From contig NZ_CP080531.1 in assembly GCF_024746835.1 (NCBI RefSeq), positions 3,534,001 to 3,598,000 on the forward strand: a stretch of 64,000 nucleotides of DNA, in the 5' to 3' direction. Position 1 is the first letter of the stretch, and every line of letters starts with the position of its first letter. The notes under the pieces were generated by a model. It searched no databases. It was not told the DNA's origin and worked only from the letters and a program-made list of their open reading frames with translations. Source of the DNA: Mesorhizobium sp. AR02. Lineage in GTDB: Bacteria; Pseudomonadota; Alphaproteobacteria; Rhizobiales; Rhizobiaceae. Shown here in pieces: positions 48,029 through 56,104 of this stretch. The translations under genes were made by a program, and so were the position numbers.

Positions 48029-49371
48029 GGTTGTGTGCGTCAAGTTCTGCAAAAAGGGGCGGCCATAGTGCTGGTCATGCGGCTTGGCGTAGAGCGAGCT
48101 TTTTGTGCTCGCGCAGGTCGTCCATGTTGATGTAGCGGTTGGCCTCCATCCAGTTTTCGTTGGTCTCGACAGCCAAGGCCCTGACAAGGCGCAGGCAGCT
48201 TTCGGCGTTGGGGAAGATGCGTACGACATAGGTGCGCCGGCGGATTTCCTCGTTGAGGCGCTCGAGCATGTTGGTGGACTTGAGATGCTTGTGGTGCTGT
48301 CTCGGCAGCCTGAAGAAGGTCAGAGTTTGTTCGATGGCATCTTCGGCCCAGCCTGTCAGGCGCGGATAGCGAGGTGACCATTTGGCAAGCCATGCGGCGA
48401 GATCGGCCCTGGCCTCGGCGAGATCGCGTCGGTCGTAGAGCCAGCGCAGCTCCTGCAGGCAGTCATCGCCGTGCTTGCGCGGCAGATGATCGAGCGCGTT
48501 CCTGAGGAAGTGCACGTAGCAGCGTTGCCAGGGGCGGCTTCCGGGATCACCTCGCCGATCGCCGCCACCAGGCCGGCGTGATCGTCGGACACGACCAATT
48601 CGACGCCCTTGAGGCCGCGCGCCTTCAGTGAGACGAGAAAGTCTTTCCAGGCCGAACGGCTCTCGCGATTGGCCATCTCCACAGCCAGGATCTGGCGCCG
48701 GCCGTCCCAGTCGATGCCGACCGCGATCAGCACCGCCTGGCTCATGACGACGCCGGCTTCACGCACTTTCTCGTAGCGCGCATCGAGGATGAGGTAAGCA
48801 AACGGCTCTTGAAGGGGACGCCTGGCAAAGGCAGCGAGGCTCTCGTCCAGCCGCTTGTTGATGGCCGAGATCGACGAGGCCGAGAAAGCATGGCCGCACA
48901 GCTCTTCGGTGATCGCCTTCACCTTGCGGGTCGACACGCCCTGCACATACATCTCGGCCAGCGTCGCCACCAAAGCCCGTTCCGAACGCTGATAGCGCTC
49001 AAACAACTCGGTCGAGAAGCGCCCCGAGCGGTCCTGCGGAACCCGCAGCTCAAGCTTGCCGACGCGCGTCACAAGGGTGCGGCCATAGTAACCCGAGCGA
49101 TAGCCAAGCCGCTCGGGCGTGCGTTCGCCCTTCGAAGCACTCAGCGCCTCATCCATCTCGGCCTCGAGCACCTCCTGCATCACCGCACGGATCACTTCGT
49201 GAAGTCCGTCCGGGTTCGAAAGCAGAATGTCTTTGACGGAGGCGCTGGCGGTCTTACTTTCAATCTTGGTCATGGTGGCGTTCCTTCGCGGGAATCGGTG
49301 ACGTGAACAATCACCAGCCTGCCATGACCGCCCCTCTCTCAGCGAATTTGCAGAACTCTCAGCACACTACC
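48029..49371 (-). mobile_element. IS256-family insertion sequence with 8-bp target duplication
   Basis: The ends read GGTTGTGTGC (48029 onward) and, inverted, GGTAGTGTGC (ending 49371), extending as imperfect inverted repeats with AGTTCTGCAAA and GGGGCGG blocks. Flanking copies of CGCTCAAC at 48021-48028 and 49372-49379 are the target duplication. Length is 1343 bases. It inserted into the tail of the IS91-type element, so it came later. Confidence 0.9.
48075..49273 (-). pseudogene. IS256-family transposase, frameshifted
   Basis: The N-terminal 250 residues (ATSSISAINKRLDES-like linker region, LILDARYEKVREAGVVMSQA with a catalytic Asp, VVSDDHAGLVAAIGEVIPEA with the second) read from 49273. 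After VIPEAA the frame is lost at about 48530-48540 by one missing base in a C-rich run. The rest continues in another frame (CYVHFLRNALDHLPRK; RRTYVVRIFPNAESCLRLVR) to 48075. Total length of about 400 codons is normal for the family. Not expected to be active unless the shift is a sequencing error. Confidence 0.88.
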
Positions 49372-49696
49372 CGCTCAACCTGCGGCGACGGACCCACGCG
49401 CGCCCATGGTGCTCAGCGAGGCCCGCAGGGCCCCGTCCGCCTGCGCGCAGAGGCTACAAGGCTGTGCGGAGGCTTCACTGAGCGGTCCGTCCGTGTCCAC
49501 CGCGTCGCCTAACGGGGGCGGTCACGCCGTCGCCGACATCAGCCGCAAACTAAAATCCCCATAGCCATCAACTGTGGCCCGCGGGTTCCTGCATGAGAGG
49601 CTTTCGTACGCCTCTCGGCACCCGAAACCCTTCAGCATCACGGTCACCGGTCCTTTGATCCGAAGGTCTGCTTTCCAGCCCTTGCAGACGGTCAGA
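49372..49696. other. Remnant of the IS91-type element tail plus short intergenic
   Basis: No gene. GC-rich sequence up to about 49515 appears to be the part of the IS91-type element cut off by the IS256 insertion; the rest is intergenic sequence downstream of the sulfotransferase. Confidence 0.4.
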
Positions 49697-50299
49697 CTAG
49701 TTCTGTGCAAGAGCCGACTGAAAGTCCTTGGTGTTGTTGCGATTGGGATAGGACTGGTCCGGCACCGGCACACCGAGATGCAGGCAGAGCGGCTTCCACC
49801 CATCTCCCAGATTGTGGACCAGCAGCCGACCCGGCGGCACTGTCGCAATGACCGCCCTTACATTGGCCTCGTAGACGGCTATGGCATTGGCGCGATCGTG
49901 CGGCCGGCCGCCGAAGACCTGCCTGGAGATCAACGCAAGACCCAGTGACTCCTGATCCGTGCTCTGGCTGATGCCTGCCAGGATCGTTTTCTCGAAGCTT
50001 TTCCACCAGCTTTCCGGCGATCGGTATGTCAGGATGACCCGGGCGTCTGGATAGAACTCAATCAGGTCACGCCAATAGTGCGCCGAGGGCCAATCGATGC
50101 AGGACGCGTAGCCCGCAAACAGCTGGTTCCAGTCTGGTGCCGCGCCCTGCGCCAGCGCACGCCAAAGCCGCTTCTGGTCTTCATTGGCCATGACTTCGGA
50201 CATGTGGTGACAGGGGCCGAAGCCAAGGATCGTCAGCGCCTCGCGCATCGAATCCGTTCCTGTCCGGCCAAAGCCCGTTCCGATTACCCTTATCGCCAT
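49697..50299 (-). CDS. Sulfotransferase-family protein
   Basis: The protein (200 aa from the ATG at 50299) has the PAPS-binding motif at the N-terminus, VIGTGFGRTGTDSMREAL, and the 3'-phosphate-binding YRSPESWWKSFEKTI. It belongs to the short sulfotransferase-like family common in Proteobacteria and fungi. Rhizobial sulfotransferases may sulfate Nod factor or lipopolysaccharide, but this group is not NodH and its substrate is unknown. It follows the VOC gene by 28 bases, same strand, suggesting one operon. Confidence 0.82.
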   Translation of the reverse strand: MAIRVIGTGFGRTGTDSMREALTILGFGPCHHMSEVMANEDQKRLWRALAQGAAPDWNQLFAGYASCIDWPSAHYWRDLIEFYPDARVILTYRSPESWWKSFEKTILAGISQSTDQESLGLALISRQVFGGRPHDRANAIAVYEANVRAVIATVPPGRLLVHNLGDGWKPLCLHLGVPVPDQSYPNRNNTKDFQSALAQN

Positions 50300-50327
50300 T
50301 GTCCCCCCGTTCAGGCCTACAGCCAGA

Positions 50328-51230
50328 TCAGTCGCTTGCGAGCACCATCCGCAGGCGGTTTCCCTCAGGGTCGGAGAGGTCCAGCGCCCCGTCCGTTTGC
50401 AGCGAGGGCACCTGCGCATCGCCGAGACGTCGCGCGGCGGCCGCGAGGTCTTCCCGGGTGGGAAGCACGACGGTAAAATGCTCCAGACCTGCCGCGCCGA
50501 GCGGTGGCTCCTTCAGCTCGTCGCGAGCCCAGATGTTGAACGCCACCATGTGTGTGCGTTCCTCGGTGCCGCAGTCGAACAGGCCAAACGTTGCTGACTG
50601 GATATGTGGCCTGAAGCCAAGCACACCGAGGTAGAACGCCATCAGCGTTTCGGGCGACCGTGCGCGCATATGAATGTGACCGATGAAGGTATCCGCCGCC
50701 AGCGGAACTTTGACACGGTCCGCCGGGTCGAGCTCCTGCAGCAATCGATCGATATCCGGAGGTTCAAGCCCGGAATGCCTTGTGCCGTCCTTGGCGACAA
50801 GCGAAACACCGCCGTCAGCCATCTCTTCCCTGGACGCGAAGCGCCCGGGTGTGTCGAAGCAGATCTCGATCCCGTTGCCGGAAGGGTCGGAAACGTAAAG
50901 GGATTCCGAGATCAGGTGATCCTGGGCGCTGTGCCTCAGGCCGGAGGCCCGCAGCCGGGCGACGACTCGGGCCAATTCCTTGCGTGTCGTGACATGGATG
51001 GCGACATGAAAAAGATCGCGGGACTTTGACGGCAGGATGGTTGTCGCCCCGGCGTGCAGCACAATGAGGATCTTGCCGTCGACGCCGAGTTCGGCGATCC
51101 CGCCGTCCCTGGTCAGGGTCGAGAGGCCGACCACGTCACGCCAGACCGGTAAGGCGGCTGGAATGTCGACGACGCGCAGATGAACCGGGCCGAGACGGGT
51201 GGTGCTGGCCAGAATTTCTTGGCTCTTCAT
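50328..51230 (-). CDS. Two-domain VOC protein, catechol 2,3-dioxygenase (CatE)-like
   Basis: The 300-residue protein has two glyoxalase/dioxygenase modules. Metal-ligand candidates are His in GPVHLRVVDI, His in DLFHVAIHVT, and Glu in GNGIEICFDTP; the second module has FIGHIHMRARSPETLMAFYL, AAGLEHFTVVLPT and DPEGNRLRMVLA. This is the CatE pattern, proposed to cleave catechols extradiol; many relatives are uncharacterised. It starts the two-gene unit with the sulfotransferase. Confidence 0.82.
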   Translation of the reverse strand: MKSQEILASTTRLGPVHLRVVDIPAALPVWRDVVGLSTLTRDGGIAELGVDGKILIVLHAGATTILPSKSRDLFHVAIHVTTRKELARVVARLRASGLRHSAQDHLISESLYVSDPSGNGIEICFDTPGRFASREEMADGGVSLVAKDGTRHSGLEPPDIDRLLQELDPADRVKVPLAADTFIGHIHMRARSPETLMAFYLGVLGFRPHIQSATFGLFDCGTEERTHMVAFNIWARDELKEPPLGAAGLEHFTVVLPTREDLAAAARRLGDAQVPSLQTDGALDLSDPEGNRLRMVLASD

Positions 51231-51392
51231 CGGCCGTTGTCTCCCTGCAGCGCTGGAACATTAGCTGCGAAAGATATGCCTGTCTTGCGCATAGTTCGGG
51301 TCGACCGCTCCCGGGCGCGTATCCGCCTGTGGTAGCCGGGTCGTTGCCGCCCCTGCTGTCATTTTGCGATAGCCGGCGGATGGGGGGAGCAG

Positions 51393-51584
51393 ATGGACAA
51401 GGCAAGCGCGGAGCACCGCTACGAGGACTGGGACAAGCTCAACGCGGAGCAGGATGCGCTCGGCGCCTTCGAGCCCGTCATGACGCATTCCTTCGGAATT
51501 GATCCGCAGGACGGCCGGCCCGTGATGTTCCACTCTCAGATGATCTGCGACCTAGCGACCGTCGTCGACATCGGTGAGTCGTGA
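51393..51584 (+). CDS. Small hypothetical protein, 63 aa
   Basis: It begins MDKASAEHRYEDWDKLNAEQ and contains VMTHSFGIDPQDGRPVMFHS. A strong GGGGGGAG site is 4-6 bases upstream. Acidic and soluble, no family recognised. It is divergent from the CatE-like gene, separated by 162 bases. Confidence 0.5.
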   Translation: MDKASAEHRYEDWDKLNAEQDALGAFEPVMTHSFGIDPQDGRPVMFHSQMICDLATVVDIGES

Positions 51585-51926
51585 CCGCCGAGCCTAAGCA
51601 CATATTGAGGCCGACCGCTGGCTCTCCGCCCCAATGCCGCATCGTGGAGGTGGTGCGTCGCTACCGCGTAGGGTGGTCGTGGCATGAGTGCCGATGTCCG
51701 CTTGGGTCAAAGTCGACATTCAGCCGGCAGGCAAATCAAGCTAACAGAGTAGCCGAGAATTTCGTCCAGTTCAGATCGCCACCCTGCACTGGTGGCTCTG
51801 AATCAGGCGCTTCTGCAAACCGTGAAGGAAGTCCCCAGACCGCCCCTTGGATCTTGTAGGCTTTACAGGACCGGTGAAGCCGCCCCTACGGTTGGGTAGC
51901 GACTGCGCGAGACCGGATGGCCATCG
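51585..51926. other. Intergenic, nothing supported
   Basis: A plus-strand frame from 51581 (92 codons) has no ribosome binding site of note and non-protein-like composition; no RNA or hairpin recognised. Confidence 0.35.
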
Positions 51927-52112
51927 CTAGCTCTCCGCATGGCTAAAGACCACAGCGCCGTTGTCGTTACGAACTTCAACGGCGACGATTCCATCGTCAC
52001 CTTTTCGGGTCTGGAACATCGAGATTGCATGGTCTTTCGCAGTCTTCTCGGCGTCGAACGTCTCCTTGTCGACGATGCCCTGTCTTCCGTACCAGATGAC
52101 AGTGAAGGCCAT
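51927..52112 (-). CDS. Small conserved hypothetical protein, 61 aa
   Basis: Starts MAFTVIWYGRQGIVDKETFD, followed by TRKGDDGIVAVEVRNDNGAV, a compact alpha/beta pattern. AAAGGA lies 9 bases before the ATG. A longer reading frame upstream is dismissed because it is cysteine/proline-rich and overlaps a plus-strand gene relic. No family recognised. Confidence 0.6.
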   Translation of the reverse strand: MAFTVIWYGRQGIVDKETFDAEKTAKDHAISMFQTRKGDDGIVAVEVRNDNGAVVFSHAES

Positions 52113-52273
52113 TTTTGGTCGTTCCTTTGCGCCAAGCATACAGGAATTCAGGGCGGTAGGGGATGAAAGCACGGTGCCACATTCAAGCATTGGCGCTCCA
52201 CAGGGCCGGTGAACTAGCCGCATCTGGACTCCAAACGGCAAGAGGTCGCATTCTGCCCTGGGGGAAGAGGGGC

Positions 52274-52603
52274 GTGGACAAGCACCCCTACGACAACCGC
52301 TCTGGACAGTGGCGCAAGGGTACCGCCGGCAAACGCCGTCGTCGTTCTGGCAACCCGTCGTGGTGGGGCCCATCTTTGCGGGCGGCGCATTCCTGCCCGG
52401 CTTGCTGACCCTTGAAATCGGCCCAACTCTCGTAAGCTGCAACATCAAGGGCAATATCAGCTACAACACAGGCGAGCGTTCCTACCATGTTCCCCGGACA
52501 GGAATACTACTGGCAGACACGTATAAGCCTTTGGAAGGGGGAGCGGTGGTTTTGCTCTGAAGCGGCCGCCCGCAAAGCTGGCTGGCGGAAATCGAGACTG
52601 TAG
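52274..52603 (+). pseudogene. Sunset-domain-like protein with two compensating one-base frameshifts
   Basis: From GTG 52274 the frame reads VDKHPYDNRSGQWRKGTAGK to PSWWG. One missing base in GGGGCCC (52365-52371) shifts it; it then reads PIFAGGAFLPGLLTLEIGPT, SCNIKGNISYNTGERSYHVP. One extra C in CCCC (52492-52495) shifts back, giving GQEYYWQTRISLWKGERWFC and SEAAARKAGWRKSRL to the stop at 52601. The C-terminal part is the CxIKGNIS...GERWFCSEAEA-AGWR pattern of sunset-domain proteins, often attached to nucleases, here behind a membrane segment. With both shifts repaired it is a 109-residue protein. Confidence 0.6.
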
Positions 52604-52913
52604 TGGCATAATTGGCCGGGCTTAACAGTCCGGCCTTTCTATTGAGCATATGAGCCCAGTACGAAGACGCCATGTGGCGCGCTCGCCCAGTGTTACGACG
52701 CTGAGCTGACGATCCACATACAACGCCAGTTGCGAAGCGTCTCTTCGCTCAGCTGTCCGCGGTAGTGAGCGATGACGTCTTAAAGAGTGAGGTAGTTCGA
52801 GTCAGACACGGGGCGCTATTGCGTTGATGGAGTTCTTGATCGGCGACCGCCCTTGGCTACCAAGCGCAACGAACGCCGGCGGAAGAAAGAGGCGGCTTAA
52901 GGAAGTGACTTGG
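52604..52913. other. Intergenic, nothing recognised
   Basis: No gene, RNA or strong hairpin seen on either strand. Confidence 0.35.
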
Positions 52914-53321
52914 CTAGATCAACCGATGTCGCTCCTTAGATTCGTCTGCCCGTCGCCTCGTGCCATTGGTGTCAGTGGTTTTAGCTCGATGCGCCGCGTC
53001 GCTTTGAGCCCGATCTGTGTTCTTCTTCCTTCCGCTAGCGCCGCCTTCATTCTCCCACCGCTCGATCGCCCTCCGTTCGAGCGCCTTACGCGTCTTTAGC
53101 ACGTCGAACTCAATGCCGACGCCAGCCGATAGAGCTTCGCTCGCGATGGCGTCGGCAAGATCGGCGTCGGAGATTTCCAGTTCAGGAAAGATCTGTCTTA
53201 TTGCTGCTAGGGCTTCCGAGAGAGCAAATGATTTCGGGTCTCTTTGGACCTCGTTGAGGAAGGCGCTAATTGCGGCGCGCACTTCAGGCTGAATTCGGTG
53301 AGTCGGGTCCGCGCTATTCAT
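52914..53321 (-). CDS. Hypothetical protein, 135 aa
   Basis: From the ATG at 53321 (GGGAGAATC 7 bases upstream) it reads MNSADPTHRIQPEVRAAISA, then IFPELEISDADLADAIASEA, and ends with a strongly basic tail (SGRKKNTDRAQ; RRRADESKERHRL). The tail suggests nucleic-acid contact or disorder. Not recognised. Confidence 0.6.
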   Translation of the reverse strand: MNSADPTHRIQPEVRAAISAFLNEVQRDPKSFALSEALAAIRQIFPELEISDADLADAIASEALSAGVGIEFDVLKTRKALERRAIERWENEGGASGRKKNTDRAQSDAAHRAKTTDTNGTRRRADESKERHRLI

Positions 53322-53411
53322 GGCGATTCTCCCTGGCAATCGTCTTAACGGTGCATACACGTTGAGGGTTCCCTCACGCGCGCGGGCAGCAGTATCCGCG
53401 GGTATGAGTGG

Positions 53412-53738
53412 TTGGCCGCATTCACCGTGGCATTTATTCGCCTAGTTCTCCCGCCATTCGCGCAGGACGAGCTGATGACGATGTGGAAGATTGGGCGCGA
53501 TGTCGTCGGCAATATGTACCATTGGAACGGCCGGCTTCTGCCGGTCGAGGATCTGTGCGCCCTGGCACGCGAACATGACATCATCACCGTGGTCGACGGA
53601 GCGCAGACCTTCGCCCAGATGCCGCTCAGCTTCCGAAAGCTCGACTGCGACATCTTTGTGACGAGCTTGCATAAATGGCTCGGCGCGCCGGCGGGCAACG
53701 GCATGTTAGTTGTCAGGGAAGGAAGAAAAAGGAATTGA
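53412..53738 (+). pseudogene. Internal fragment of a class V aminotransferase
   Basis: The frame holds MYHWNGRLLPVEDLCALARE, ITVVDGAQTFAQMPLSF and IFVTSLHKWLGAPAGNGMLV, the central PLP-binding part of class V aminotransferases (Asp and Gln of VVDGAQ contact PLP; Lys of SLHKW forms the Schiff base). The N-terminal and C-terminal thirds are missing: the normal length is about 400 residues. It is a decayed gene of the isopenicillin-N-epimerase-like group. Confidence 0.75.
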
Positions 53739-54504
53739 CCTGCGGGCTGTCGCGCGTGTTCTGTAAAAAGGTTGGATCGGATGCAACATCGCGTCCAGGA
53801 TATTCTAGTCCTCTTCGAGCCGACCACCAGGGAAAGCTGGGGCGCTAATGGCAAGCAAAGATGGGCAAAATCAGAGTGACCCGCGTTGGCATGGGCCTTA
53901 GGACCAAGACAAGACGGCCGGTGCCGTGTCCTTCGCCATCGACGAGGCTTAGCTGTTTCCGGTTTGCTCCACCTGCTTCAATGCCCGGCGAATTTCTCCA
54001 TCAGGCTAGGCACAGGGCTCTCCTGTCGGCTCTCAAGTGGGGTCGCCAGACGGGTAAGCAGGGGTCGGCGACTTGGGGTCACAGGGGGCTGCAATCCCCC
54101 TTAAAACGGGTCCCAGACTGCCACAATATCCGGGAGCTCGACAAGTAAAAAAAGTCGATGATTCAATGTGTAACAGCGTGATCCTACGTGATAGAAATAG
54201 GACGGGTGGGATGGTTGTGGACCAGGATTATCGTGCTGTTTTGGTTCGAGACGAATTCTCCATTCAGATGCCCATCATTAGTGAATCTCGGTGTGTCGGT
54301 GGCTGCGCCTCCATGATTTGAATCTGCGGTGGCCAGCAGACGTCGAGGCTGAGGGGCGGTAGCCGGCCGCCGCCCTTAGTTCCGTGCGTCAAACAAACGG
54401 GCAGGCGTGTCCGGAGTCTGAAGGTCCACGAAATTCGCCGTACTTATTTCGCAAATATTTCGCAAAAAAAGTACGGCGTCGATTCGCTAAGCACTTGAAA
54501 ACGT
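53739..54504. other. Non-coding region up to tRNA-Arg, with a 10-bp inverted repeat
   Basis: No gene is supported. At 54436-54445 and 54469-54478 CGCCGTACTT and AAGTACGGCG form a perfect inverted repeat; its loop has two copies of ATTTCGCAAA. It is 27 bases from the tRNA 3' end. Confidence 0.5.
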
Positions 54505-54581
54505 TGGTGATCCCGACAGGAATCGAACCTGTGACCTACAGATTAGGAATCTGCCGCTCTATCCTACTGAGCTACGGGACC
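54505..54581 (-). tRNA. tRNA-Arg (anticodon CCT)
   Basis: A full cloverleaf is readable on the minus strand: acceptor GGTCCCG paired with CGGGATC, D-arm with AGCTCAGTAGGATAGAGC, anticodon stem GCAGA/TCTGT with loop TTCCTAA (anticodon CCT, reading AGG), T-arm CAGGTTCGATTCCTG and an encoded CCA. It separates the accessory region to the left from core genes to the right; its 3' end faces the accessory region. Confidence 0.96.
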
Positions 54582-54665
54582 ACGCGGCCTGACACATAGC
54601 CGCTTCGGATCGTTTCGCCAAGAGGCCGGCCGCATGCAATCGGCCAGCCTTTTGTGCGGCGCTCG

Positions 54666-55829
54666 TCAGGCGGCCAGCGCGGTTTCCGCCAGCTTCACCC
54701 AGTAGCTCATGCCGTGCGGGATGGCCTCGTCGTTGAAATCGTAGGCCGGGTTGTGAAGACCGGCAGTGTCGCCATTGCCGATGAAGATGAAGGCGCCGGG
54801 GCGCGCTTCCAGCATGTAGGAGAAATCCTCGCCGCCCATCACCGGCTGGATGCCGCGGTGGACTTGGGCGTCGCCGGCGACATTGGCCGCGACGTCGCTG
54901 GCAAACACCGTCTCTTCGGCGTGATTGAAGGTCACGGGGTAATTTGCCTGGTAGTCGACCTCGATCTTGGCGCCGAAAGCGGTCGCCAGGCCGTCGCAGA
55001 TGGTGCGGATGCGCTCTTCGGATTTCTTGGCGATCTCCTTGCGCAAGGTGCGCACGGTGCCGGCGATCTCGGCCGATTCGGGAATGATGTTATAGGCATC
55101 ACCGGCATGGAATTTGGTCACCGAGACAACCACGGCCTCGACCGGATCGGTGCTGCGCGAGGCGATCGTCTGCAGCGCGCCGACCAGCTGGCTGGTGATG
55201 ACGATCGGATCGATCGTGCCGTGCGGCATCGCGGCATGGCCGCCCCGGCCTTTCACGGTGATGGTGAATTCGGCCGTCGCCGCCATGATCGGGCCCGGAC
55301 GGATGGCGAACTGGCCGACAGGCAGGCCCGGCATGTTGTGCATGCCGAACACTTTTGCGATGTCGAAGCGCTCCATCATGCCGTCCTTGACCATCTCGTT
55401 GCCGCCGCCGCCGCCTTCCTCGGCCGGCTGGAAGATCACCGCCACGGAGCCGGCGAAGTTGCGCGTTTCAGCGAGGTATTTCGCAGCACCCAAAAGCATC
55501 GCCGTGTGGCCATCATGGCCGCAGGCGTGCATCTTGCCGGGAACGGTCGACGCATAGGGCTTGCCTGATATCTCGTTGAGCGGCAGCGCGTCCATGTCGG
55601 CGCGCAGGCCGATGGTGGCGCCTTCGCCCTGGCGGCCGCGGATGATGCCGACGACGCCGGTCTTGCCGAGACCGGTGACCACATCGTCACAACCGAACTC
55701 TTTCAGCTTTTCGGTGACGAAAGCCGCCGTCTTGAAGACGTCGAAGTTCAGTTCCGGTGTCTGGTGCAGATGCCGGCGCCAGCCGGCGACTTCGTCCTGC
55801 ATTTCAGCGGCGCGGTTCAGGATTGGCAT
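54666..55829 (-). CDS. M20-family amidohydrolase (hippurate hydrolase-like)
   Basis: This 387-residue metallopeptidase shows the family motifs: RRHLHQTPELNF, GLRADMDALPLNE, HACGHDGHTAMLLGAAKYL (metal-binding His and Asp), FQPAEEGGGGGNEMV (catalytic Glu pair), GGHAAMPHGTIDP and VMGGEDFSYML. Members cleave acyl groups from amino acids, including auxin conjugates and hippurate, with two metals. Cytoplasmic. It stands alone; three 20-bp direct repeats lie 48-118 bases upstream of its start and may regulate it. Confidence 0.92.
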   Translation of the reverse strand: MPILNRAAEMQDEVAGWRRHLHQTPELNFDVFKTAAFVTEKLKEFGCDDVVTGLGKTGVVGIIRGRQGEGATIGLRADMDALPLNEISGKPYASTVPGKMHACGHDGHTAMLLGAAKYLAETRNFAGSVAVIFQPAEEGGGGGNEMVKDGMMERFDIAKVFGMHNMPGLPVGQFAIRPGPIMAATAEFTITVKGRGGHAAMPHGTIDPIVITSQLVGALQTIASRSTDPVEAVVVSVTKFHAGDAYNIIPESAEIAGTVRTLRKEIAKKSEERIRTICDGLATAFGAKIEVDYQANYPVTFNHAEETVFASDVAANVAGDAQVHRGIQPVMGGEDFSYMLEARPGAFIFIGNGDTAGLHNPAYDFNDEAIPHGMSYWVKLAETALAA

Positions 55830-55876
55830 GATGGTTCCATTTCGTCGTTGGAGCAGCCGGCTTCAGCCTGGTGTTG

Positions 55877-55947
55877 TGCAATTGTGCCTTGGGTTTTGCA
55901 ATTGTGCCCTGGGTTTTGCAATTGTGCCCGGGGTTTTGCAATTGTGA
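55877..55947. repeat. 20-bp direct repeats (3.5 copies) upstream of the amidohydrolase gene
   Basis: The core TGCAATTGTGCCCTGGGTTT recurs with starts at 55877, 55897, 55917 and 55937 (the last partial), with only single-base changes. Each carries the palindrome CAATTG. Period 20 bases is close to two helical turns, putting all copies on one face of the DNA. Not CRISPR: no spacers. Confidence 0.85.
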
Positions 55948-56104
55948 TTGTCAGGCACTTTGCCATGTTGGCGTCACATAGGGTAAATAGCACCGCACCG
56001 ATGCGGTCCGTTTTTGAGGGTCGGACTCATTATGCTGGCGGTCACGTAACGAAATCTTACGGAGCCAGGGGCAATCAGGGCAAGAGGCGATTTCGGATTC
56101 GATC

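Noticed and set aside
51581..51859. 92-codon plus-strand frame after the small acidic protein
   Set aside because: Cys/Ser/Arg-rich translation without motif or start signal.
54384..54599. 71-codon plus-strand frame
   Set aside because: It runs antisense through the tRNA-Arg gene; a well known false open frame.
55877..55947. Possible small CRISPR array
   Set aside because: Repeats are directly adjacent, with no unique spacers.
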